Positions 53,920-62,811 are shown, numbered from the stretch's first letter. The stretch is DNA of 64,000 nucleotides from Echinicola vietnamensis DSM 17526 (GCF_000325705.1 NC_019904.1:1000001-1064000); one strand, 5' to 3'. Numbers and translations are program-made. Notes: generated from the letters alone by a model not told the origin.

Positions 53920-54218
53920 TTGGTTTAGGTTTTTTGGTTATGGAGTTATGCTATGCTAATCCTAATTTGTAATCTGGTTAGTTGTTTTGCTTTGGTTATC
54001 TTAATGAGCAGTATTTTTTGTCCATGTCATTTGAGCTTATTTGCCTTTTTTCTTGATAAAAAAGAACAAAAACCTGTCCGCTCTGACAGGGCCCCGTTTG
54101 TCACGAGGACCTCACTTGTCAACGCTTTCGGCTCCACATTTCCCGCCGCGGCGAGGATAGGGGTGCGTTAAAAAAGGGGCCACAGTAGCTATGACACTGA
54201 CAATTCCCATATTATTCT
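53920..54218. other. Repeat-bearing spacer upstream of GH95
   Basis: Almost 300 bp without a gene. It holds a run of AAAAAAGAACAAAAACCTGT-type sequence and a hairpin CCTGTC-cgctct-GACAGG (54073-54090). Both are words often seen in intergenic regions of this phylum. Confidence 0.5.
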
Positions 54219-55742
54219 TTATTCTAATAAATTAAACAGCGCTTTCCTCCCCTCAATCGCATTCTCCGGCAAGCGCTCTCCGTTTTCACCAAAGACTTTC
54301 AGGTCATTTTCTATCTCTATGGTGATATTGGTTTCATCCACTTTTCCTTCTTCATTCCTGTACTTATCGATCTCCAATCCCAAATATTCCGCCATAAAAG
54401 GATACATGGCCTGGCGTTTTGAGTATTTATAGTCATGTCCTTCGGCTGGGAAATGGGCATTGGCAAACTTGTCCTGTGCACCATAAAACCCGTAAGTCCG
54501 CTGAATAAAGGGAAATTCCAGTTGGGGCACCGTATGGGTCCAATCGCCACCATCCGAGATGATCAGCATGGGCCTAGGAGCAGCCATGGCTGCAATCTCG
54601 GCATTATTGGTGCCTCCACCGCAAAGATGGATGGGCTTACCGCTTTCACATGGACATCCACCCGAAAAGTGGGAAGAGACCATCACCGTTGGTACGGCTA
54701 CCGTGATACGCTCGTCAATGGCGGTGAGCAGCATCGTCTGGGAGCCTCCTCCGGATCCGCCCGTAACCCCCACGCGAGCTGCGTCGGTTTCTGGAAGCGA
54801 AGAAAGGTAATCGATCCACTGGAGGCCATTCCATGTCTGGAGGGTATGGGCAGCACTTAGCCGATGGTCTTCGGAAGCAAACTGCAACTGGGATTCTCCC
54901 CAGGCAAACAAATCATACGTGACGACCACCGCACCCATCCTCGCCAAAATGGCTGCTCGGATTTGTTCGCTTTCCCGATACCGGCCTTGCCCAAAGTGGC
55001 CGTTGGGCATGATGATGATAGGATATTCCTTTTTCAGCGGCCGCGGTCGGTAAACTGTCCCGGTGGTAAAAATACCCGGCAAAACTTCCAAGGCCACATT
55101 CTCCGCGGAATAGCCCTTGTATTTCCGCTTATTGGAAATAATGGGCTCCGAAGCAGGTTTCTCTGGGAGCGCTAATAACCCCAAAGCCTCTAGCATGCAC
55201 TGGCGCAATTGGGACTTTCTGTCCTCCCAGCTGACCCGGTCATGATAAAGACGCTCGAAATACTCCAGCTCTTCTTTAGCCGCAGAAATGGACTTCTTGT
55301 GATACTGAAAAGGTTTGATGGAATAAGTTGATGCGCCCTCTTGGTAATAGGTAAGGTCAAAGGGAGCCAATACGGCTGTCAAGGAAAGTTCCAAATTCCC
55401 TGGCCGAATGCGCCAAAAGGCATAATCCAGTTTTTTATCAGCCACCAGCTTTGGGTCATATTGCAGGGTAACCTGAAAACTGGTTTCTATCCGGTCCAAG
55501 GTTTCCTTCAAGGTCTCTTGGTAGCCGTGATCGGAATCTTGGGCATAAAGGCTGCGGGTGGTGCCCAATAGCAAAAAGATTCCCACTAAAATCGCCATGC
55601 CAACAAAACGATGTTTTCCCTCCCAAACACCTTGAAACCTTAAAGGAGAAGCCAGCACACTGGTCCATAACTGACGATGGATCGTTAGCCGTGGGCTGCT
55701 CTTTTTGGCTAAGTCAAAAGGAAAACATCTTGCTACCGCCAT
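54219..55742 (-). CDS. STN domain-alpha/beta hydrolase fusion (acetyl-esterase-like)
   Basis: A 507-residue protein. The N-terminus is a 49-residue basic tail and then a signal-like helix (MAILVGIFLLLGTTRSLYAQ). Residues about 80-146 resemble the STN (secretin/TonB short N-terminal) domain of SusC-like receptors: LDRIETSFQVTLQYDPKLV, then YYQEGASTYSIKPF. Residues about 200-480 form an alpha/beta hydrolase of the acetyl-xylan-esterase/FrsA-like kind, with YPIIIMPNGHFGQG, the nucleophile elbow VTGGSGGGS (Ser about 330), an APRPMLIISDGGDW region and EGHDYKYSK for the catalytic His. ATG 55742 shares a base with the TGA of the upstream gene. It probably deacylates glycans. The STN domain could link it to other surface proteins. 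Confidence 0.75.
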   Translation of the reverse strand: MAVARCFPFDLAKKSSPRLTIHRQLWTSVLASPLRFQGVWEGKHRFVGMAILVGIFLLLGTTRSLYAQDSDHGYQETLKETLDRIETSFQVTLQYDPKLVADKKLDYAFWRIRPGNLELSLTAVLAPFDLTYYQEGASTYSIKPFQYHKKSISAAKEELEYFERLYHDRVSWEDRKSQLRQCMLEALGLLALPEKPASEPIISNKRKYKGYSAENVALEVLPGIFTTGTVYRPRPLKKEYPIIIMPNGHFGQGRYRESEQIRAAILARMGAVVVTYDLFAWGESQLQFASEDHRLSAAHTLQTWNGLQWIDYLSSLPETDAARVGVTGGSGGGSQTMLLTAIDERITVAVPTVMVSSHFSGGCPCESGKPIHLCGGGTNNAEIAAMAAPRPMLIISDGGDWTHTVPQLEFPFIQRTYGFYGAQDKFANAHFPAEGHDYKYSKRQAMYPFMAEYLGLEIDKYRNEEGKVDETNITIEIENDLKVFGENGERLPENAIEGRKALFNLLE

Positions 55743-56917
55743 CACACCATTGGCTTTTCCAGCTCAAAATAGTTGTAAACGGCCTCCGGCCAAGCATAAC
55801 TGCCCGGTTTGATGGTCAATACCATGTCAAGGTCAACGGCTTTGAGGCGTACTACCCCTGGACTCAATTCCTGCATGGGAATCAATGCTCCGAGAGAAAG
55901 CTCCTCGATCACCGCACAAGTGGTGGCGCCACCTTCCAGCAGCAGCTCGCGCACCGGCACCTCTTCGATGACCCTGGATACCGCCTGGGCCGTGCGTTTC
56001 TTTAAAATGGCCGGATAATTCTCAAAGCGTACTTTTTTCTTTCCATAAGCCATGATCACCCTATCCCCATCTTTCAGTCCCCTGCTGACATCATGCACCC
56101 ATTGTTCGGTACCAGCAGGATTATATTTTTCTTCCATCAGCAGCTCGGGCATTTCGCTAAGGTGCACGCCTTTTTCCACCGCTTTCTCTACAAAGTCCTT
56201 ACTGTTTTGGTGGCTACTTCCAGCGATCATCAGGCTATTGCCCACAAAGGAAAGCGGATCGGGCTCTTGGCCAAGCATCCATTCCGGGAAATTGCGCTTG
56301 AGGCACATTTCAAAAAAGGCCGCACTCCCTGCTGGCAATACCGTATCGTCCATCAAGCTGGCCCAAGTGTACAGGTCTTGCATGGTCTGGGAATCGGGAA
56401 TGTTAAACCCTGCCTGAAGGTCTTCTTCTTCCGAAAACTTGCCATAAGCCACCGATAGCTCCTTTTCTCGCAACAGGTCTTTTACATTGGCCGAAAAGGC
56501 CGGAAAGGTAGGGTCATCTTTAAAGCTTGTTTCGTTCAGCGGTTTTCCCTTGACATAATAAACCCCATCCACGATACTTCTGCCGGTATACGGGTTGGCC
56601 GGAACCAGCAGCATTTTCTCCTTATGCAGGATGTTGGCCAAGACTTTTAGTTCTTTGGCCACATGTCCCCGCATGACGGAGTCAGATTTCTTAAAAATCC
56701 AGGTCACCCCCATGTCCATCAGGGCAGAGGCGATCCGATCGGTTTCTTTCAGGGCATCGGCCTCGGTCATGGAGCGGGTGTCGGTTGCGATCACCATCAC
56801 ATCGGCACCGCTTGCTGGACTGGCATCCAGCGAAAACGATACAGGGATTCCCCATCTCAGGCATACTCCTGCTATCTCGGCTGCCCCGGTAATATCATCG
56901 GCTATAACTGCTATCAT
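55742..56917 (-). CDS. DUF1537 four-carbon acid sugar kinase
   Basis: A 391-residue cytoplasmic kinase of the DUF1537/SBD_N-NBD_C family (OtnK/DtnK/LtnK type). It has VIADDITGAAEIAGVCLRWG at the N-terminus, FKKSDSVMRGHVAKEL, VPANPYTGRSIVDG and a C-terminal nucleotide domain with LLLEGGATTCAVIEEL and VLTIKPGSYAWPEAV. Characterised members phosphorylate D-threonate, L-threonate, D-erythronate or 3-oxo-tetronates, and some act in apiose breakdown. ATG 56917 overlaps the PdxA2 gene by 23 bp. Kinase plus PdxA2 is the D-threonate-type pair that yields dihydroxyacetone phosphate. Its real substrate here is inferred only. Confidence 0.9.
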   Translation of the reverse strand: MIAVIADDITGAAEIAGVCLRWGIPVSFSLDASPASGADVMVIATDTRSMTEADALKETDRIASALMDMGVTWIFKKSDSVMRGHVAKELKVLANILHKEKMLLVPANPYTGRSIVDGVYYVKGKPLNETSFKDDPTFPAFSANVKDLLREKELSVAYGKFSEEEDLQAGFNIPDSQTMQDLYTWASLMDDTVLPAGSAAFFEMCLKRNFPEWMLGQEPDPLSFVGNSLMIAGSSHQNSKDFVEKAVEKGVHLSEMPELLMEEKYNPAGTEQWVHDVSRGLKDGDRVIMAYGKKKVRFENYPAILKKRTAQAVSRVIEEVPVRELLLEGGATTCAVIEELSLGALIPMQELSPGVVRLKAVDLDMVLTIKPGSYAWPEAVYNYFELEKPMV

Positions 56918-57947
56918 GTTTCTTTCTGTTTTTAGCCATCGGAATGGCATAGTCAATCGCTAAGTTCAACGCATCCTCTGAGGCGATTCCCTGCCCGGCA
57001 ATTTCGAATGCCGTGCCATGGTCCACAGAAGTACGAATGATCGGTAAACCAAGTGTAATGTTTACCCCTTTTACACTTTCCATGGTTTTGGATTCATTAT
57101 TCCACTTGAACCCCACCATCTTAAAAGGAATATGCCCTTGGTCATGATACATGGCCACACAGCCATCGTAATATCCTTGTACGGCTTTGGCAAAAAGCGT
57201 GTCTGGAGGTACAGGGCCCTCCACTTCGAATCCTTCAGCCTTGGCAGCCTGTACAGCTGGTAAAATCTCCTCATCATCTTCCGTCCCAAAGAGTCCGCCA
57301 TCTCCCGCATGGGGATTAAGCCCCGCCACCCCAATGCGGGGCGATTCAATCCCAAACTGCACACAGGCGTGGTGCAGCAATCGCACCACATCCAGCACAC
57401 GGTCTTTCTTCACCAAATCACAGGCTTGGCGCAGCGGCACATGGGTGGTGACGTGGATCACCCGAAGGTTTTGCTCTACCAGCAGCATGGCAAATTTCTC
57501 CGTACCGGTAAACTCTGCATATATTTCGGTATGGCCAGCATAATGGTGGCCGGCCAAGTTAATCGATTCTTTGTTGATCGGACTGGTCACGGTGGCATCT
57601 ACCTCTTCCGCCAAAGCCAGCTCAATAGTCCTTTTCACGGACTGAAAAGCCGCAGCACCTGCCATTGCACTGACTTTCCCCATCTCCAGCAGATCGTGAT
57701 CTACATTTTTCAAGTCCAATACCTCTATCACTTGCGGGTCAAAATTGGCCGCTTGCACCGTTTCTATCGGCTTTACGGTCAAGGGCGCCTGCAGCTGCTC
57801 GGCCATGTGTGCTATGGTCGTGGCATCACCCACTACCAAAGGTTTGCATTTGGCATGCAATCCACCATCCCGGAAGCTCTTCACGATAATCTCCGGCCCG
57901 ATTCCTGCTGGATCGCCCATGGTGATGGCTATAATTGGTCTTTCCAT
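56895..57947 (-). CDS. PdxA2-type dehydrogenase (D-threonate 4-phosphate dehydrogenase-like)
   Basis: A 350-residue PdxA-family oxidative decarboxylase with ITMGDPAGIGPEI at the N-terminus, metal-ligand region INLAGHHYAGHTEIYAEFTG, GLNPHAGDGGLFG and MYHDQGHIPFK. QGHIPxK instead of the QGLxVxK of biosynthetic PdxA is the usual PdxA2 version. PdxA2 oxidises a 4-phospho-tetronate, such as D-threonate 4-phosphate, with CO2 loss to dihydroxyacetone phosphate. It is the step after the DUF1537 kinase whose gene it overlaps, so the two are coupled. No other vitamin B6 genes are near, which argues against a PLP role. Confidence 0.92.
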   Translation of the reverse strand: MERPIIAITMGDPAGIGPEIIVKSFRDGGLHAKCKPLVVGDATTIAHMAEQLQAPLTVKPIETVQAANFDPQVIEVLDLKNVDHDLLEMGKVSAMAGAAAFQSVKRTIELALAEEVDATVTSPINKESINLAGHHYAGHTEIYAEFTGTEKFAMLLVEQNLRVIHVTTHVPLRQACDLVKKDRVLDVVRLLHHACVQFGIESPRIGVAGLNPHAGDGGLFGTEDDEEILPAVQAAKAEGFEVEGPVPPDTLFAKAVQGYYDGCVAMYHDQGHIPFKMVGFKWNNESKTMESVKGVNITLGLPIIRTSVDHGTAFEIAGQGIASEDALNLAIDYAIPMAKNRKKHDSSYSR

Positions 57948-58153
57948 TTTCTTCTATTTAGACATTAGATTTTAGATAAAAGACACAAGACTTTTGGTAT
58001 TGGTCTCCTCACTAATCTAATTTATTTTTTCATAAGTACTTTACCTCGTTCCGTTTTACCGAGGCAACGCCCTCGCTACTCCTGTTTCTCAAGCCTCAAG
58101 CCTCAAGTCTCAATACTCAATACTCATATCTGAAGTATCAAGTCTCATCCCCC
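57948..58153. other. Low-complexity spacer
   Basis: The part 58089-58146 is a degenerate tandem tract built on CTCAAG/CTCAATACTCA units (AAGCCTCAAGCCTCAAGTCT ... ACTCAATACTCATATC). Related words recur at 62935-62966 before the next gene block. No gene or terminator is visible. Confidence 0.6.
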
Positions 58154-59299
58154 TCAAAACAAGCGGCCATAAATCTCTTCCGCATCGGCAAAGGTTACTT
58201 CCCGAGGGTTGTTCTTGAGCAGGCGGGTCACCTTCATGGCCAAAGCCGTCAATTCCGGCACATCCTCCTGCTGAACGCCCAGCGTGGTAAGGTCCTGCGG
58301 AATGTCACAGCGCTTCACCAGCTCCTTCACCTTTTGGACGCCATTGCTGGCCGTTTCCTCAGGCGAATTTCCCTGTTCCGCTCCCATTGCCAAGGCAATC
58401 TGCTCGTGCTTTTGGATATTGGAAGACAGGTTATAGGCCATGACCTCCGGAAGCAACACTGCATTGGCAAGGCCATGGGGCACATGGTACTTTCCCCCGA
58501 GCGGATAGGAGAGGGCGTGTACTGCGGCCGTGTTTACAGGCCCCAAACACAATCCTCCGTACATGCTACCAAGGGCCACAGCTGTCCGGGCATCCATGTC
58601 CTCTGGCACTTCAAATGCCCGGTGTAGGTTTTGCCCGATGAGGGCTATTCCCCGCAATGCATAATCATCCACCAGCGGATGGCTAAACTTATTCGTGTAA
58701 GCCTCTATGCAATGTGACAATGCATCTATCCCCGTTTCTGCCGTGATCTTTGGCGGTAAGCCCACCGTCAATGCTGGATCGATATAGGTCGCATCCGGCA
58801 CCAAAAACGGACTGATGATGCCCTTCTTCTCCAAGGTCGCCTCATCCAGCAAGATGGCATTGGGCGAAACCTCACTGCCGGTTCCTGCTGTCGTCGGTAT
58901 ACACACCATATGTGTGTTTCTGCTTTCTAACAAATTTATACCTACAAAATCAGATAACTGCCCAGTACTGTCCTGCATGGCCGCTAAAAGTTTGGCCAAG
59001 TCCAACACACTGCCCCCGCCGATGCCCACGATCGTATCGGCTCCAAAATCCTTCACTTGCTTTAAAAAGTCCTCATAATGACTAAAAGTGGGCTCTCCGG
59101 CATCATAGACCGCTACTTCTACTTCCAAACCGGCACTTTTCATCTCCTGCAACCCACCATCCAAGGTATCCAGCAGCGGCTGGGCCACCAAGATCCAAAT
59201 TCGCTTGTGGCTCGCAGCTACGGTATCCTCCACAAATCGGGAAAAGCCGCCCACGCCAAATACCAGTTTTTGGGGTTGTAATAATGTTATCGCCCTCAT
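58154..59299 (-). CDS. Iron-containing (type III) alcohol dehydrogenase
   Basis: A 381-residue Fe-ADH of the FucO/DhaT/1,3-propanediol dehydrogenase group. The NAD loop is GIGGGSVLDLAKL (92-104). TTAGTGSEVSP follows, then the metal ligands D192, H196 (IDALSHCIE), H261 (HALSYPLGG) and H275 (VPHGLANA). It likely reduces or oxidises a short sugar-derived aldehyde or hydroxy acid, for example lactaldehyde from rhamnose or fucose breakdown, or a tetronate. It lies between the SSS symporter and PdxA2 genes in one strand run, so a role in the same sugar-acid route is inferred. Confidence 0.9.
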   Translation of the reverse strand: MRAITLLQPQKLVFGVGGFSRFVEDTVAASHKRIWILVAQPLLDTLDGGLQEMKSAGLEVEVAVYDAGEPTFSHYEDFLKQVKDFGADTIVGIGGGSVLDLAKLLAAMQDSTGQLSDFVGINLLESRNTHMVCIPTTAGTGSEVSPNAILLDEATLEKKGIISPFLVPDATYIDPALTVGLPPKITAETGIDALSHCIEAYTNKFSHPLVDDYALRGIALIGQNLHRAFEVPEDMDARTAVALGSMYGGLCLGPVNTAAVHALSYPLGGKYHVPHGLANAVLLPEVMAYNLSSNIQKHEQIALAMGAEQGNSPEETASNGVQKVKELVKRCDIPQDLTTLGVQQEDVPELTALAMKVTRLLKNNPREVTFADAEEIYGRLF

Positions 59300-59393
59300 C
59301 TTATTTCGTTATTGTTTTTGTTATTTGTTTTCATTTATGGTCAGTAGTATGCGGCTTCGGTAGCTTCGGTCCCTTTCCGGTGGCCTCGCCTTC

Positions 59394-59419
59394 GGTGGCT
59401 GAGCGGAGCCGAAGCCACC
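59394..59419. repeat. Short inverted dispersed repeat
   Basis: GGTGGCT (59394-59400) pairs with AGCCACC (59413-59419). The context TTCGGTGGCTGAGCGGAGCC is a widespread non-coding repeat word. It fills the spacer between the Fe-ADH and symporter genes. Confidence 0.65.
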
Positions 59420-59518
59420 AGAACGGAAACGCAAAACCACTGGTTTGATAGGCTGGTTTGCCGTGGTGCGACAGGTGCCGTTGACTTGGTAGTACCCTCT
59501 TGATTATCTGAACTGATA

Positions 59519-61099
59519 TCAGACTACTTCCTTCGCCCTTTCCATCTTCTGCTTTTGCTTGAAATAGCCGTAAATGGTCAGGTTCTCATCGGCTGGTGGG
59601 CGTTTGAAGAACAAACTGGCTATATAGCCCACAATAAGCACGATCAAGTGGCTGTATACCCCTAACATGTATTTGTGTTGGTTGAAGTTGAATTTGCCTA
59701 AGTCCAGCAGCAAGGTCTTCTCTCCGCCACCAAAGCTCATCGGCGTGGAGGTCAACAGGGCATAAGCGGTAAAGAGGATACAGGCCACAATTCCGACATA
59801 AAGCCCTTCCTTATTTGCCCTACGGCTAAAAAGCCCGAGTAAGAATATGCCCACAATACCGGCAGAGAAAATCGCGTACAGCCCAAAGACCGCTCCCAAG
59901 ACCCCTTCTCCCTGCCAAAGCACATATAAGACGGCCACCCCTGCGGCCGCCAAGCCGGAAATCAGCACCAGGATACGGCCTACTTTTAGTTTTTGGTGGG
60001 TATTACAGTTGGGATTAAAGCGCTTGTAGTAATCTTCCACCCCCACTGCTGCGAGGCAGTTCATATCGGAATCCAAGCTGGAAATTGCCGCTGCCGCCAA
60101 GGCCGCCAATACCAAGCCCGTAACTCCTGGAGGAAGCTCTGTCATGATAAAATACGGGAATACCGCATCCACACTGGTGCCCTCCGGCAGTACAGAACCC
60201 GAGATCTGATAAAACACAAACAGCAGGGAACCGATCAGCATAAACAGGGCCCACACTGGCACACTTAGGAACACGCCCATATAGGCTGCCTTTTTGGCCT
60301 CGCGGTCGTTTCTGGCCGTCAGGTACCGCTGGACGATCGTTTGGTCGGTGCCGTATTTCTGGATGGCGTAAAAGATGCCATTCACGACCATGACGATAAA
60401 AGTGAGTTGGGTAAAATCAATGTCATATGGACCGAAACCTATTTTCTTCATGCTAATGGCCTCTTCCATCACCCGCTCGGGGCCTCCTTCGGGCACAAAA
60501 AGCAGCAATCCCAAACAGAACAAGCCCCCGCCAATAAGCAAAAACCCTTGGATCACATCCATCCAGATCACCGCTTCAATGCCCCCCAGCAAGGTCAATA
60601 CGATGATGACAAAGGTCAGCACCCCAATGACCATAAAGATATTGACGTCCATCATGCTGCTCAAGGCCAAGCTCACCAGGTAAAGCACCGTTCCCATTTT
60701 GGAAAAATGGGTCAGCACAAAGGCCAAAGAACTGTACAATCTGGCAAAGAAGCCAAAACGCTTTTCGAAATATTCGTAAGTACTCAACCCAATCACCCTC
60801 CTAAAAAGGGGCACGATCACCCAAATCATGCACACCAGAACAATGGGCACCATCAACCCTTGCACCAGTAAGATCCAGTTGGACTTATATGCTGCACTGG
60901 GATAGGCCAAAAAGGTCACGCTGCTGATGAGCGTCGCAAAAATAGACATCCCAATGGCCCATGAGGGTATTCCTCCTCCTCCGGCAAAATAATCCTCACT
61001 GCTCTTTTGTCTCTTGGAAAAATAGATGCCCATATATATGGTCCCTAAAATCGAGACGACGATCAGCAAATAATCTATCCAGTGTAATGATGCGTCCAT
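59519..61099 (-). CDS. Sodium:solute symporter family protein (SSS)
   Basis: A 526-residue transporter with about 14 membrane helices. The N-terminal DYLLIVVSILGTIYMGIYF and SSEDYFAGGGGIPSWAIGMSIFATLISSVTFLAYP, together with the core GLVLAALAAAAISSLDSDMN (the Na2-site Ser/Asp region), are classic SSS (SglT-like) features. Such carriers use sodium to import sugars, sialic acid or sugar acids. Here it probably brings the uronate or sugar acid released in the periplasm to the cytoplasmic enzymes encoded on either side. Confidence 0.95.
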   Translation of the reverse strand: MDASLHWIDYLLIVVSILGTIYMGIYFSKRQKSSEDYFAGGGGIPSWAIGMSIFATLISSVTFLAYPSAAYKSNWILLVQGLMVPIVLVCMIWVIVPLFRRVIGLSTYEYFEKRFGFFARLYSSLAFVLTHFSKMGTVLYLVSLALSSMMDVNIFMVIGVLTFVIIVLTLLGGIEAVIWMDVIQGFLLIGGGLFCLGLLLFVPEGGPERVMEEAISMKKIGFGPYDIDFTQLTFIVMVVNGIFYAIQKYGTDQTIVQRYLTARNDREAKKAAYMGVFLSVPVWALFMLIGSLLFVFYQISGSVLPEGTSVDAVFPYFIMTELPPGVTGLVLAALAAAAISSLDSDMNCLAAVGVEDYYKRFNPNCNTHQKLKVGRILVLISGLAAAGVAVLYVLWQGEGVLGAVFGLYAIFSAGIVGIFLLGLFSRRANKEGLYVGIVACILFTAYALLTSTPMSFGGGEKTLLLDLGKFNFNQHKYMLGVYSHLIVLIVGYIASLFFKRPPADENLTIYGYFKQKQKMERAKEVV

Positions 61100-61200
61100 T
61101 TGGTTATTGGGTTAATTGGTTGTTTTTAGTTTAAAGGTTTAGAGGTTTAAAGTTTTAAGGTTCAAAGGTTTGTAAAGCATCGTTGCCTTCAATTGAATTT

Positions 61201-61215
61201 GGGATTATAAATCCC
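61201..61215. repeat. Single hairpin GGGATT-ata-AATCCC
   Basis: A perfect 6-bp stem, just upstream of the tandem 193-bp repeats. It has the same core pattern as the hairpin GGGGATT-aca-AATCCCC at 62691-62707. It is preceded (61120-61165) by a degenerate tract of AAAGGTTTA units. Confidence 0.6.
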
Positions 61216-61231
61216 GAACAACTTTGCCCTA

Positions 61232-61806
61232 TTGTCCCGCCGTCTCCGACGCGGGACAATGAAAATTTGAGTCTCCTGACTCATTTACCATCATTCGCAA
61301 AACAACTGACAGAACTACAAGATAACTTTTCGTATTACGATCCGGTAATTCCTCATTATTCATTTCACATTCCTCACTTCACCTGCTCCATCATCTTCTG
61401 CCATTCGTTCAGCACCTTTTCCTGTTGTCCCGCCGTCTCCGACGCGGAACTGTGAAAATTTGAGTCTCCTGACTCATTTACCATCATCCGCAGAACAACT
61501 GACAGAACTACAAGGTAACTTTTGGTATTACGATCCAGTAATTCCTCATTATTCATTTCACATTCCTCACTTCACCTGCTCCATCACCTTCTGCCATTCG
61601 TTTAGCACCTTTTTCTGTTGTCCCGCCGTCTCCGACGCGGGACCACAAAAACTGAGTCTCCCGACTCATTTACCATCATCCGCAGAACAGCTGACAGAAC
61701 TACAAGATAACTTTTCGTATTACGATCCGGTAATTCCTCATTATTCATTTCACATTCCTCACTTCACCTGCTCCATCACCTTCTGCCATTCGTTTAGCAC
61801 CTTTTC
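61232..61806. repeat. Three tandem copies of a 193-bp unit that includes the dapA-like 3' end
   Basis: Units begin at 61232, 61425 and 61618 with TTGTCCCGCCGTCTCCGACG, giving an exact 193-bp period. Each unit has a double hairpin (GTCCCGC/GCGGGAC and TGAGTC/GACTCA, with small differences), then about 80 bp including GACAGAACTACAAG, and ends with the last 48 bp of the dapA-like gene. Only the third copy joins the intact gene; the others carry pseudo-3' ends encoding (E/K)KVLNEWQKxMEQVK. The copies differ by a few percent. Confidence 0.92.
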
Positions 61807-62664
61807 CACTTCGCTTTTGTCCAATTCGGTCAAAGGCGGCTTCATAAAAGGCTGACACCATCCTTTTTGATGCATCAGTACCTTCAAGGCTGCTAGGGAA
61901 GCACCAAGGCTTCTTCCTCCTTGGTATACCTTGGCCACTTCATCGGTCAATTCCTGATAATGCACGGCCTTTTCTTCATCGCCTTCCTGCGTAGCCGTAT
62001 ACAACGCTTTGTAAAGCTCAGGGACAATATTACCCGTACTCGGCACAATACCATCTGCCCCTGTCCTGATACTGCTGGCCGATTGGGCTCCCCAGCCGCA
62101 GAAAAAGGAAAAATCAGGCCTTTCCCGATACTGGTCAATCGCCGCATGCATCCTGGAGAAATCCCGCTCGGAGTCCTTCAGCCCCCAAATATGTGGATGG
62201 TGGCTCATCTCTTCCACCACCGAAAGGGGGATGGACATTTGGGTCGTGGCCTTGATATTGTACATCAGCAGCGGCCCGGCAAGATGATCGGCAAGCCCTT
62301 CAAAATGACGTTTCATTTGATCATCAGAAAGGACATAATAGGCAGGCAATGTGGCCACGATCGCATCCACACCCTGTGCCAAATAGTCGCTGCCACGGTG
62401 ATATTGCTCCTCCACCAAATTGCTTACCACGCCCGCATAAACCTGTTGGTTGGCAGCCTTGGCGGCCACCGTGGCTTTGATCATTTCCAAGCTGTCTTGC
62501 TCAGAAAAGGAGGCGGATTCTCCCGTGGTGCCCAGCACTAGCGGGGAAAGATCATTTTGGGCAAACTCGGCCATGATCCTGGCCACTGCCTCTTGGTCGA
62601 TGGCACCTTTTGCGGTGAGCGGCGTCACCATCGGCACCACCACACCTTGATATTGCTTTTTCAT
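61759..62664 (-). CDS. DapA-family (dihydrodipicolinate synthase-like) aldolase/dehydratase
   Basis: A 301-residue TIM-barrel of the DHDPS/NAL superfamily. The Schiff-base Lys is K163 (HIWGLKDSERD), Y135 (LLMYNIK) is the catalytic tyrosine, and GTTGES (45-50) binds the keto acid. In place of the dapA context it sits between an SSS symporter and a GH78 gene, so it should act on a 2-keto-3-deoxy sugar acid (aldol cleavage to pyruvate plus an aldehyde, or dehydration). The aldehyde could be the substrate of the Fe-ADH gene nearby. The true substrate is not readable from the sequence. Its 3' end is duplicated downstream. Confidence 0.9.
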   Translation of the reverse strand: MKKQYQGVVVPMVTPLTAKGAIDQEAVARIMAEFAQNDLSPLVLGTTGESASFSEQDSLEMIKATVAAKAANQQVYAGVVSNLVEEQYHRGSDYLAQGVDAIVATLPAYYVLSDDQMKRHFEGLADHLAGPLLMYNIKATTQMSIPLSVVEEMSHHPHIWGLKDSERDFSRMHAAIDQYRERPDFSFFCGWGAQSASSIRTGADGIVPSTGNIVPELYKALYTATQEGDEEKAVHYQELTDEVAKVYQGGRSLGASLAALKVLMHQKGWCQPFMKPPLTELDKSEVEKVLNEWQKVMEQVK

Positions 62665-62690
62665 CTTTTATCTTTTTTGATCTTAGCGGA

Positions 62691-62740
62691 GGGGATTACA
62701 AATCCCCTTGATCTGTAGTTCCTGATTGCAAATCAGGAAC
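62691..62740. repeat. Paired-hairpin repeat
   Basis: GGGGATT-aca-AATCCCC (62691-62707) and GTTCCTGATT-gca-AATCAGGAAC (62718-62740) are two perfect hairpins 10 bp apart, upstream of the dapA-like gene. The architecture matches the pairs at 48296-48360 and 51364-51411. Confidence 0.8.
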
Positions 62741-62811
62741 AGTGTAAGTAAACCCCACCTAGCCTCCCCAAAAAGGGGAAGAAAATCGTCTCACTACTCA
62801 TGTCTCCCGCG

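Noticed and set aside
53953..54171. 72-codon frame between GH95 and the STN-esterase gene
   Set aside because: It consists of dispersed repeat words and a hairpin, with no protein-like pattern after the first 30 residues.
56895..57947. PdxA as a vitamin B6 biosynthesis enzyme
   Set aside because: QGHIPxK-type motif and coupling to a DUF1537 kinase gene fit PdxA2 of sugar-acid catabolism instead.
61374..61556. 60-codon minus-strand frame ending in KVLNEWQKMMEQVK
   Set aside because: This is a duplicated 3' end of the dapA-like gene within the 193-bp tandem repeat and not a separate gene.
61232..61806. Possible CRISPR array, because of regular spacing
   Set aside because: The whole 193-bp unit is repeated, so there are no short repeats with unique spacers, and no cas genes are nearby.
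61759..62664. True lysine-pathway dapA
   Set aside because: The neighbours are a symporter, sugar-acid enzymes and rhamnosidases, with no lysine genes. The superfamily covers many keto-acid aldolases.
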